DNA of 19,634 bases from contig JBNRML010000041.1 in assembly GCA_050309585.1 (NCBI GenBank), forward strand, positions 1-19,634. The letters are read 5' to 3'. The translations under genes and the position numbers were made by a program. Shown here in pieces: positions 1 through 6,605 of the stretch. This DNA is from Bovifimicola sp050309585 (GTDB lineage: Bacteria > Bacillota > Clostridia > Lachnospirales > Lachnospiraceae). The first letter of the stretch is position 1, and every line of letters begins with the position of its first letter. Under the pieces are notes generated by a model, which did not search any database, was not told where the DNA came from, and was given only the letters and a program-made list of their open reading frames with translations.

Positions 1-24
1 TATAAAAAATATATTGGAGAAATT

Positions 25-816
25 ATGGAAAACACAGTAGTAATAGATGCAGGACATGGAGGATATGACAACGGTGCCAGATATAAGGGAAGGCGCGAAA
101 AGGATGATACCTTACGTCTGGCCCTTGCAGTTGAAAATATACTCACAAAAAACTGCGTAAATGTTGTATTAACAAGAAGTGAAGATGTATATAATACCCC
201 TTACGAAAAGGCAATGATTTCAAATAATGTTGGTGCTGATTTATTTGTTTCCATTCACAGAAATGCATATGAGCCAAATGTTTCAAAAGGAGTTGAAACA
301 CTTGTATATGATAATGTGGGAATAAAAAATGAATTGGGAAAAAAAATAAACAGCAACCTGCAGAAATTAGGTTTTGAAAACCGAGGAATTACAGAAAGAC
401 CAAATCTTGTTGTATTAAAAAGAACAAAAAGTCCTGCTGTATTATTGGAAGTAGGTTTTATTGACAATGACGAAGATAATACACTCTTTGATGAAAAATT
501 TAACGAGATATCCGAAGCAATAGCATATGGTATAATAGATGTCTTAGGAATAAAATGCGAACCGGAAAACATGCCGCCTAAAAACAATGAAAATCATTAT
601 AAAAAATTATATCGAGTTCAGGTTGGGTCATATAAAAACAGAAGCTATGCTGAGGACTTACTGGAGCAGTTAAAATCAGAGGGATATCCTGCTTTTATTG
701 TTCTTGATAATAATCTTTATAAAGTTCAGTCAGGAGCATTTGCAATCTTAGACAATGCCGTGCGAATGGAAGAAAAATTAAAAAAAGCAGGTTATAATAC
801 ATTTATAACCACATAA
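25..816 (+). CDS. CwlC-like N-acetylmuramoyl-L-alanine amidase with C-terminal SPOR domain
   Basis: Zinc amidase that cuts the bond between N-acetylmuramic acid and L-alanine in peptidoglycan (Amidase_3 family). Residues 4-175 carry the family motifs: DAGHGG with the first zinc His, a Glu in GRREKDD as second ligand, SIHRNA with the second His, and the catalytic Glu in LLEVGFI. Residues about 193-263 form a SPOR domain (YRVQVGSY and LYKVQSGAF half-repeats), which in this family binds denuded glycan. The protein begins directly in the catalytic domain, with no signal peptide or membrane segment. Architecture, length (263 aa) and missing signal match B. subtilis CwlC (255 aa), which is made in the mother cell and helps release the spore. 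That role here is inference from family resemblance. A GGAG site (16-19) lies five bases before the ATG. Confidence 0.92.
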   Translation: MENTVVIDAGHGGYDNGARYKGRREKDDTLRLALAVENILTKNCVNVVLTRSEDVYNTPYEKAMISNNVGADLFVSIHRNAYEPNVSKGVETLVYDNVGIKNELGKKINSNLQKLGFENRGITERPNLVVLKRTKSPAVLLEVGFIDNDEDNTLFDEKFNEISEAIAYGIIDVLGIKCEPENMPPKNNENHYKKLYRVQVGSYKNRSYAEDLLEQLKSEGYPAFIVLDNNLYKVQSGAFAILDNAVRMEEKLKKAGYNTFITT

Positions 817-821
817 AACAC

Positions 822-850
822 TTGAAATTTTTCTAAAATGCATATATAAT
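822..850 (+). promoter_or_regulatory. Sigma-A-type promoter for the queuosine operon
   Basis: A -35 box TTGAAA (822-827) and a perfect -10 box TATAAT (845-850) are separated by 17 bases. Transcription would start near 857, just before the preQ1 aptamer. This is the best housekeeping promoter match in the window. Confidence 0.82.
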
Positions 851-863
851 CTCTGATGTTAAT

Positions 864-908
864 AACAGACAGTTCGAAACCATCCTGTCTATAAATAAAA
901 CTAGGGAA
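864..908 (+). promoter_or_regulatory. preQ1-I riboswitch aptamer
   Basis: The P1 stem AGACAG (867-872) pairs with CTGTCT (885-890) around a 12-base loop beginning TTC and containing ACC. It is followed by the A-rich tail ATAAATAAAACTAGGG (891-906) typical of class I preQ1 aptamers. The aptamer lies between a strong promoter and an intrinsic terminator, directly upstream of queC, yhhQ and queF, the expected regulon. The tail segment AAACTA (898-903) can pair with TAGTTT (941-946) in the terminator's 3' arm. It could therefore act as the antiterminator when the aptamer is empty, so preQ1 binding would switch the operon off. The loop-tail pseudoknot pairing could not be laid out cleanly by eye. 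Confidence 0.86.
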
Positions 909-924
909 TCAGATTGTTTTTATA

Positions 925-955
925 GGGCAAGCTAATTTTTTAGTTTGCCCTTTTT
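925..955 (+). terminator. Intrinsic terminator of the preQ1 riboswitch
   Basis: GGGCAAGCTAA (925-935) pairs with TTAGTTTGCCC (940-950), with one G-U pair and a four-base loop, and is followed by TTTTT (951-955). It lies after the aptamer and before queC, so it acts as an attenuator rather than an end-of-operon terminator. It competes with the AAACTA tail at 898-903. Confidence 0.88.
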
Positions 956-983
956 GCGTCTGAAGTTCGGAATGGAGGAAAAT

Positions 984-1688
984 TTGAAAGCATTAATACT
1001 CTTTAGTGGCGGACTTGATTCCACCACATGTCTTGCAATGGCGGTTGAAAAATATGGTTCTGAAAACTGCCTTGCACTGTCTGTTCATTATGGTCAGAAA
1101 CATGACAAAGAAGTAAGGGCAGCAGAAGAAATAGCGAATTACTATGGTGTCAGACTAAAAGAATTAGACCTGTCACCTATTTTTGCTAATTCAAACTGCT
1201 CATTACTAAGTCATTCTGATGTAGATGTTCCAACAGAGGAATATGGCGAGCAGCTCAAAAAAACAGGAGGTGCCCCGGTATCCACTTATGTGCCGTTTAG
1301 AAACGGCTTATTTCTATCATGTGCTGCTTCAATTGCACTGTCAAATAGCTGTGAAGTTATTTATTATGGAATACATTGCGATGATGCTGCAGGAAATGCA
1401 TATCCTGATACATCAGAAGCCTTTAACCAGGCAATAAATCAGGCAATTTACCTTGGCAGCGGCAACCAGATAGAGGTTATTGCTCCTTTTGTTAACAAGA
1501 CAAAGGCACTGGTTGTGAAAGAAGGACTAAAAAGAAATGTACCATACGAGCTTACCTGGAGCTGTTATCTTGGTAAAGACAAGCCTTGTGGTGTCTGTGG
1601 AACATGTATTGACAGAAAACGTGCATTTAAACTGAATGGAACAACTGACCCATTAAAATACGAGAATGATGATGAACTAAAGGAGTAA
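984..1688 (+). CDS. queC: 7-cyano-7-deazaguanine (preQ0) synthase QueC
   Basis: ATP-dependent enzyme converting 7-carboxy-7-deazaguanine and ammonia to preQ0, in the cytoplasmic queuosine pathway. From the chosen start the protein opens MKALILFSGG; the PP-loop SGGLDST (residues 8-14) binds ATP. Near the C-terminus CYLGKDKPCGVCGTC gives the four zinc-binding cysteines. The start is taken as TTG at 984 because GGAGG (975-979) sits five bases upstream and the family normally begins M-K-A-L. An in-frame ATG at 972 overlaps that ribosome site and has none of its own. At 234 aa the length is normal. It is the first gene after the preQ1 riboswitch. Its stop overlaps the ribosome site of yhhQ, so the two are co-transcribed. 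Confidence 0.95.
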   Translation: MKALILFSGGLDSTTCLAMAVEKYGSENCLALSVHYGQKHDKEVRAAEEIANYYGVRLKELDLSPIFANSNCSLLSHSDVDVPTEEYGEQLKKTGGAPVSTYVPFRNGLFLSCAASIALSNSCEVIYYGIHCDDAAGNAYPDTSEAFNQAINQAIYLGSGNQIEVIAPFVNKTKALVVKEGLKRNVPYELTWSCYLGKDKPCGVCGTCIDRKRAFKLNGTTDPLKYENDDELKE

Positions 1689-1693
1689 TTTGG

Positions 1694-2383
1694 ATGAATA
1701 TTTTGATTTTTTTCTTATCAGTTATATTTTTTTTATGTTCTGTAATACTAAGTTATAAATTATTTGGTAAAACAGGAATATATGCTTTTATTGGCTTTGC
1801 AACTATCCTTGCAAATATTCAGGCCTGTAAATCCATAGAATTATTTGGTATTGCAACAACAGCAGGCGCTGTATTATACGCATCCACATTTTTGTGTACA
1901 GATATTTTGTCTGAAATGCATGGAAAAAAAGATGCAGCCCGTGCAGTATGGCTAGGCGTATTTATCAATGTATTATGGCTTGTCGGAACACAGCTTACTC
2001 TGTTATTTGAGCCGTCTTCTGCAGACTATATAGACCCTTCGTTAAAGGTTGTCTTTGGTATGGTCCCAAGAATTTCAGCAGCAAGCCTTATTTCCTATGT
2101 AATAAGTCAGAGAATCGATGTATTTATGTATCATTTAATCTGGAAAAAAACAGGTTCTGAGAAAAAAGGATTATGGATTAGAAATAACGGTTCAACATTG
2201 ATTTCTCAATTTGTGGATTCAGTACTTTTTGTCACAATTGCCTTTATTAATACAGTTGACACCAATATTTTCATTCAGATATTAGCAACCACCTATATTT
2301 TCAAAGCAATTGTTGCACTTTTAGATACACCGTTTGCCTATATTGCACGAAAAATAACGCCTATTGAAAATAAAAAGGATTAG
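1694..2383 (+). CDS. yhhQ: Queuosine precursor transporter, YhhQ/QueP (VUT) family
   Basis: Inner-membrane protein of the YhhQ (DUF165/VUT) family; the E. coli member imports preQ0 and preQ1. The 229-aa sequence has about six hydrophobic segments and family signatures in TFLCTDILSEMHGKKDA (about residues 65-81) and SQFVDSVLF (about 175-183), plus the LDTPFAYIARK tail. AGGAG (1681-1685) lies eight bases before the ATG and overlaps the queC stop. Placement between queC and queF behind a preQ1 riboswitch fixes its substrate class. Whether it prefers preQ0, preQ1 or queuine cannot be read from the sequence. Confidence 0.92.
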   Translation: MNILIFFLSVIFFLCSVILSYKLFGKTGIYAFIGFATILANIQACKSIELFGIATTAGAVLYASTFLCTDILSEMHGKKDAARAVWLGVFINVLWLVGTQLTLLFEPSSADYIDPSLKVVFGMVPRISAASLISYVISQRIDVFMYHLIWKKTGSEKKGLWIRNNGSTLISQFVDSVLFVTIAFINTVDTNIFIQILATTYIFKAIVALLDTPFAYIARKITPIENKKD

Positions 2384-2446
2384 TGGTAGTATTAGTTAGA
2401 ATTGTTTATAAGATTTTACAGAAATGGAGCTTAGTGTGAAAAAAGT

Positions 2447-2929
2447 ATGAATAGAACTACAGAAGGATTAAAGCAGCTTGGTAAAAAAACGGAATATGCC
2501 AAGGACTATGATAAAAGTTTGTTAGAAACCTTTGAGAACAAACATCCTGATAATGATTATTTTGTTAAATTTAACTGCCCGGAGTTTACTAGTCTCTGCC
2601 CTATTACGGGACAGCCTGATTTTGCAACAATATATATTTCATATATACCCGATATAAAAATGGTGGAGTCAAAATCACTTAAACTCTATCTTTTCAGTTA
2701 TAGAAATCACGGTGATTTTCATGAAGACTGTGTAAATAAAATAATGAAAGACCTAATTGAATTAATGGACCCAAAGTATATTGAGGTGTGGGGGAAATTC
2801 ACACCAAGAGGTGGAATTTCCATCGACCCATATTGCAATTATGGTAAAGCAGGTACAAAATTCGAACAAATGGCCGAAAATCGCCTGATGTGGCATGATA
2901 TGTACCCGGAAAAAATTGATAATAGATAA
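2447..2929 (+). CDS. queF: NADPH-dependent preQ0 reductase QueF (short YkvM type)
   Basis: Reduces the nitrile of preQ0 to the amine of preQ1, the ligand of the riboswitch upstream of this operon. The 160-aa protein is the short, single-domain type. Cys51 in SLCPITGQPDFA is the expected thioimide nucleophile and Asp58 the catalytic acid, with the same seven-residue spacing as Cys55 and Asp62 of B. subtilis QueF. ESKSLK (74-79) is the NADPH-binding QueF motif. The N-terminus (RTTEGLKQLG) is typical and a stop lies upstream in frame at 2432, so this ATG is the start. The ribosome site is poor: GGAG at 2426-2429 is 17 bases away. The gene is 63 bases after yhhQ, with no terminator between. Confidence 0.95.
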   Translation: MNRTTEGLKQLGKKTEYAKDYDKSLLETFENKHPDNDYFVKFNCPEFTSLCPITGQPDFATIYISYIPDIKMVESKSLKLYLFSYRNHGDFHEDCVNKIMKDLIELMDPKYIEVWGKFTPRGGISIDPYCNYGKAGTKFEQMAENRLMWHDMYPEKIDNR

Positions 2930-2939
2930 TAGCAGTAGT

Positions 2940-3018
2940 TTTCAGGGGAACTCTAATGAGTTGAGAAGGTAAAACCTGACCCTTTGAACCTGTCGGTTAA
3001 CACTGTCGTAGGGAGCAA
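2940..3018 (+). promoter_or_regulatory. TPP riboswitch (THI box)
   Basis: Conserved blocks occur in the right order: GGGG (2945-2948), the T-loop-like GTTGAGA (2960-2966), ACCCTTTGAACCTG (2979-2992), GGTTAACACTG (2996-3006) and CGTAGGGA (3007-3014). These are the pyrimidine- and diphosphate-sensing elements of the thiamine pyrophosphate aptamer. It precedes an intrinsic terminator and the thiM-thiE gene, so TPP should end transcription early. It begins about ten bases after the queF stop. No convincing separate promoter was found, so some transcription may read through from queF. Confidence 0.95.
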
Positions 3019-3045
3019 AACTTTTAGATATTTAAGAGATTATTG

Positions 3046-3075
3046 TGGCTGTCAGTGTATGACAGCCATTTTTTT
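3046..3075 (+). terminator. Intrinsic terminator of the TPP riboswitch
   Basis: TGGCTGTCA (3046-3054) pairs perfectly with TGACAGCCA (3060-3068) around a five-base loop and is followed by seven Ts (3069-3075). It lies between the TPP aptamer and the thiM-thiE start, as expected for transcriptional attenuation. The aptamer contains two CTGTC copies (2990-2994 and 3003-3007) that could pair with GACAG of the 3' arm; that antiterminator is only a guess. Confidence 0.9.
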
Positions 3076-3125
3076 GGAAAACTTCTCATATGTAAAGCAA
3101 AACTCTTTTTATGAAAGGAAAAAAC

Positions 3126-4562
3126 ATGGAAAAGGAAAAGATATGTAGTCTAATTAATGAGGTGAGAAAGAAAACTCCTTTGATACATTGTATAACGAAT
3201 TACGTAACAGTAAATGATTGTGCAAATGTGTTATTGGCAATAGGTGCATCGCCGATAATGGCAGATGATATATCAGAGACTTCAGATATTACATCCATTT
3301 CAAAGGCACTTGTCATCAATATAGGAACACTAAACGAGAGAACTGTTGCATCAATGATAGCATCAGGAAAAAGAGCTAATCAGTTAGGAATTCCTGTTAT
3401 ACTTGATCCTGTTGGTGCAGGGGCATCAACCTTTAGAAATGATACGGTAACCAGAATTTTATCTGAAGTAAAACTAAGCATTATCAGAGGAAATCTATCA
3501 GAAATGTCTTTTATAGCAGGACTTGAAGCATCAACAAAGGGTGTTGACACTTCAGAGGCAGATGCTGATAACGATGCAGTTGCAGTTGCAAAAGCAGTTG
3601 CAAAAAAATATAGCACCGTATCCGCAATAACAGGTGCAACTGATGTCATTTCTGACGGAAAAAGGGTTGCCAAACTTACCAATGGCGTAAAACTTTTATC
3701 AAAGGTTACAGGGACGGGATGTATGACATCAGCCCTGGTAGGTGCTTTTGCAGGTGCAGTTTCAGGTGAATATACATATTTTCATGCTGCTGTTGCCGGT
3801 ATAGCTGCCATGGGAATAGCAGGAGAACTTGCATGTCAAGCTTCATGCAAAGGAACAGGGAGCTTCCACATTTCCATAATTGACGAAATAAGTAAAATGA
3901 GTGCTAATATGATGACTGACATGATTAAGCTGATTTATAAGGCAGTGGATTACACATTATATTTATGCACTGACAGAAAACTCATGAGTTCAAAGACCAT
4001 CGAAGAAAATGTTGAGCTGGCAATCAAGGGCGGATGTACAGTAATTCAGCTCAGGGAAAAAGACTGTTCTTCAGCAGAATTTTTCGAGATTGCAAAAAAT
4101 GTTAAGGCAATAACCGATAAATACAGTGTTCCTCTTATTATAAATGACAGAGTAGACATTGCTCTTGCAATTGATGCGGCCGGTGTTCACGTTGGTCAAA
4201 GCGACCTTCCATGTGCTTTAGTCAGAAGAATAATTGGCGAAAATAAAATAATTGGTGTTTCGACGGCAAATCTTACTGAAGCAAAAAAAGCATATGCGGA
4301 CGGAGCAGATTATATCGGGGTAGGTGCAATGTATTCCACAAATACAAAAACTGATACAAGACCTGTTTCAATGGACGAATTGATGGAAATAAGAAAAAAT
4401 GTTGATTTGCCAATCGTTGTTATTGGTGGTATAAATATGCAGACACTTTATAATTTCAAAAACAGGGGAATAGATGGTCTGGCAGTTGTTTCTGCAATTG
4501 TTGCTGCTGACGATGTTTCAGGTGCAGCAAGAGAGATATATGAGGAATTTACCAAAAAATGA
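3126..4562 (+). CDS. thiM: Fused hydroxyethylthiazole kinase and thiamine-phosphate synthase (ThiM-ThiE)
   Basis: A single 478-aa reading frame joins two thiamine enzymes. Residues about 1-268 are ThiM, which phosphorylates salvaged hydroxyethylthiazole: HCITNYVTVND (21-31), DPVGAGAS (94-101), RGN (121-123) and the GTGC catalytic loop (196-199, Cys199). Residues about 275-478 are ThiE, which joins thiazole phosphate with HMP-pyrophosphate to give thiamine monophosphate: QLREKD (308-313), NDR (340-342), HVGQSD (355-360), GAMYSTNTK (400-408) and VVIGGI (431-436). Both active sites look intact. The start is the ATG at 3126, six bases after AAAGGA; an ATG at 3111 has no ribosome site. The stop overlaps the next gene by four bases (ATGA), implying translational coupling. 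Yeast Thi6 fuses the same activities in the opposite order. Confidence 0.95.
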   Translation: MEKEKICSLINEVRKKTPLIHCITNYVTVNDCANVLLAIGASPIMADDISETSDITSISKALVINIGTLNERTVASMIASGKRANQLGIPVILDPVGAGASTFRNDTVTRILSEVKLSIIRGNLSEMSFIAGLEASTKGVDTSEADADNDAVAVAKAVAKKYSTVSAITGATDVISDGKRVAKLTNGVKLLSKVTGTGCMTSALVGAFAGAVSGEYTYFHAAVAGIAAMGIAGELACQASCKGTGSFHISIIDEISKMSANMMTDMIKLIYKAVDYTLYLCTDRKLMSSKTIEENVELAIKGGCTVIQLREKDCSSAEFFEIAKNVKAITDKYSVPLIINDRVDIALAIDAAGVHVGQSDLPCALVRRIIGENKIIGVSTANLTEAKKAYADGADYIGVGAMYSTNTKTDTRPVSMDELMEIRKNVDLPIVVIGGINMQTLYNFKNRGIDGLAVVSAIVAADDVSGAAREIYEEFTKK

Positions 4563-5227
4563 TTAACAATGTATTTGATATAAATTCATATGATGCCGTT
4601 ATTTTTGATTTAGATGGAACACTAATAGATTCAAACTGGGTGTGGAAAAAAATTGATGAGGATTTCCTTGGAAGACGTGGTTTTGAGGTTCCTGATGACT
4701 ATATGGACTCTATCGCCCATCTTGGCTTTGAGGCTACAGCTGATTACACAATTAAAAGATTTAATCTCAACGAAACAAGGGAAAATGTTATTAATGAATG
4801 GTATAATATGTCAATAAATGCATATTCAAATGATATCTTTTTAAAAACTGGTGCAAGAAATTATCTGGAATATCTAAAAACTAATGGTAAAAAAATGGCA
4901 ATTGCAACAGCATCAGATTTAGAACTCGTTGTTCCTGTATTAAAAAATAATAATGTGTATGAGTTTTTTCACAATATTACAACCATAAAGGAAGTCTCAA
5001 GAGGAAAAGGATTTCCGGATATTTATATAAGGACTGCTGAAAAATTGGACACTGACATAAACAGATGCCTTGTCTTTGAGGATATTCTTCTTGGAGTAAA
5101 AGGTGCCAGGTCAGGAGGCTTCAGAGTGGTTGGAGTATATGATAAGTACTCTGAAAAAGATGAAGAAAAAATAAGAGAAATTGCAGATAAATATGTTTAT
5201 GATTTTAATGAAATGGAGGATTTATAG
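4559..5227 (+). CDS. HAD-superfamily hydrolase, candidate thiamine-pathway phosphatase
   Basis: A 222-aa haloacid dehalogenase phosphatase of the beta-phosphoglucomutase/phosphoglycolate phosphatase type. Motif I is FDLDGT with Asp17 and Asp19, followed by a helical cap. Motif II is in AIATAS (about residues 116-121), the motif III Lys precedes GFPD, and motif IV is VFEDILLGVKGA. The substrate cannot be read from the motifs. Context is strong: it overlaps thiM-thiE by four bases and ends one base before thiC. The operon has no thiL, so thiamine monophosphate would need dephosphorylation before pyrophosphorylation. HAD enzymes doing this are known in Bacteroides and plants, which makes TMP phosphatase the leading guess. 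Hydrolysis of another pathway phosphate is possible. Confidence 0.88.
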   Translation: MINNVFDINSYDAVIFDLDGTLIDSNWVWKKIDEDFLGRRGFEVPDDYMDSIAHLGFEATADYTIKRFNLNETRENVINEWYNMSINAYSNDIFLKTGARNYLEYLKTNGKKMAIATASDLELVVPVLKNNNVYEFFHNITTIKEVSRGKGFPDIYIRTAEKLDTDINRCLVFEDILLGVKGARSGGFRVVGVYDKYSEKDEEKIREIADKYVYDFNEMEDL

Positions 5228-5228
5228 A

Positions 5229-6566
5229 ATGAACAAAAGAAATTATAGCACGCAGATGGAAGCTGCCAAGAAAAATATATGTACTCCTGAAATGGAAATT
5301 GTTTCAAAAAAAGAAAATATGCCTGTCAGTCTCCTAATGGAGAGAGTAGCCAAGGGACAAATTGCCATCCCGGCAAATATAAATCATAAATCACTTTCTC
5401 CTGAAGGAATAGGAAAAGGTCTTAAGACAAAAATAAATGTTAATCTTGGTATATCCGGTGACATGAAAGATTATGATTTAGAAATGAGAAAGGTTAAAAT
5501 GGCCATTGATTTCGGTGCTGAGGCCATTATGGATTTAAGTAACTATGGAAAAACAAACACATTCAGACAGGAGTTAATTAAAATTTCACCTGCAATGATT
5601 GGTACAGTTCCTATGTATGATGCCATCGGATACCTTGAAAAAGATTTGCTTGAAATTACAGCACAGGACTTTTTAAAGGTTGTGGAAGCTCATGCAAAGG
5701 AAGGTGTGGATTTTCAAACAATTCACGCCGGTATAAACAAAAGGGCAATTGAAGCATTTAAACGTGAGGGAAGAAGGATGAATATTGTTTCAAGGGGTGG
5801 CTCACTTTTATTTGCCTGGATAGAAATGACCGGAAATGAAAATCCTTTTTACGAATATTATGATGAGGTACTTGAGATATTTAGAAAATACGATGTTACA
5901 ATTAGCCTTGGAGACGCATTGAGACCTGGCTGTATCGACGACAGTACTGATGCCGGTCAGATTTCAGAGCTTATTGAACTTGGAAATCTGACAAAACGTG
6001 CCTGGGAAAAAGATGTTCAGGTTATGGTTGAGGGACCGGGACATATGGCAATGAATGAAATTGCAGCAAATATGGCAATTCAGAAAAGAATATGTCACGA
6101 AGCACCATTTTATGTTTTGGGACCACTTGTCACAGACATTGCTCCAGGATATGACCACATTACATCGGCCATTGGCGGTGCCATCGCAGCAGCAAATGGA
6201 GCTGATTTTTTGTGCTACGTAACTCCTGCTGAACATCTTAGACTTCCTGATGAAAATGACGTCAAAGAAGGTATCGTGGCCTCAAAAATTGCCGCCCATG
6301 CTGCAGATATTGCAAAGGGAATAGAAGGTGCAAGAGAAATAGACAATAAAATGTCAGACGCACGTCACAGACTCGACTGGGAAGAAATGTTTAAGTATGC
6401 TATTGACGGAGAGAAAGCAAAAAGATATTATGATAGTGTACCAATTGAGGAGAGACATACCTGCTCAATGTGTGGCAAGATGTGTGCAGTCAGAACCACA
6501 AACAAAATTCTTGCAGGTGAAAAGGTTGAATTTTGTAGTGAGCTTAAGGACGCACCGGTAAAATAG
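5229..6566 (+). CDS. thiC: Phosphomethylpyrimidine synthase ThiC
   Basis: Radical-SAM enzyme that rearranges aminoimidazole ribotide into HMP phosphate, the pyrimidine half of thiamine. The 445-aa protein is the short form, lacking the N-terminal extension of enterobacterial and Bacillus enzymes. Family blocks include VNLGISGD, TIHAGI, SRGGS, EGPGHMAMNE and GPLVTDIAPGYDHI. The iron-sulfur cysteines are near the C-terminus: Cys412, Cys415 and Cys419 in CSMCGKMC. That is CX2CX3C, one residue shorter than the CX2CX4C of E. coli ThiC. The ATG at 5229 follows GGAGG (5215-5219) and lies one base after the HAD stop; longer in-frame starts fall inside that gene and lack support. HMP phosphate still needs ThiD, which is not in this window. 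Confidence 0.96.
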   Translation: MNKRNYSTQMEAAKKNICTPEMEIVSKKENMPVSLLMERVAKGQIAIPANINHKSLSPEGIGKGLKTKINVNLGISGDMKDYDLEMRKVKMAIDFGAEAIMDLSNYGKTNTFRQELIKISPAMIGTVPMYDAIGYLEKDLLEITAQDFLKVVEAHAKEGVDFQTIHAGINKRAIEAFKREGRRMNIVSRGGSLLFAWIEMTGNENPFYEYYDEVLEIFRKYDVTISLGDALRPGCIDDSTDAGQISELIELGNLTKRAWEKDVQVMVEGPGHMAMNEIAANMAIQKRICHEAPFYVLGPLVTDIAPGYDHITSAIGGAIAAANGADFLCYVTPAEHLRLPDENDVKEGIVASKIAAHAADIAKGIEGAREIDNKMSDARHRLDWEEMFKYAIDGEKAKRYYDSVPIEERHTCSMCGKMCAVRTTNKILAGEKVEFCSELKDAPVK

Positions 6567-6605
6567 AACACTTTATAGTTTCTAATGAATGGAGAAATTG
6601 CATTT

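Noticed and set aside
945..971. Upstream in-frame start codons for queC
   Set aside because: The TTG at 945 lies within the terminator hairpin, and GGAGG at 975-979 points to the TTG at 984.
3578..3610. Short repeated GCAGTTGCA units inside thiM
   Set aside because: They encode an Ala-Val-Lys-rich helix in the ThiM domain; codon repetition explains them.
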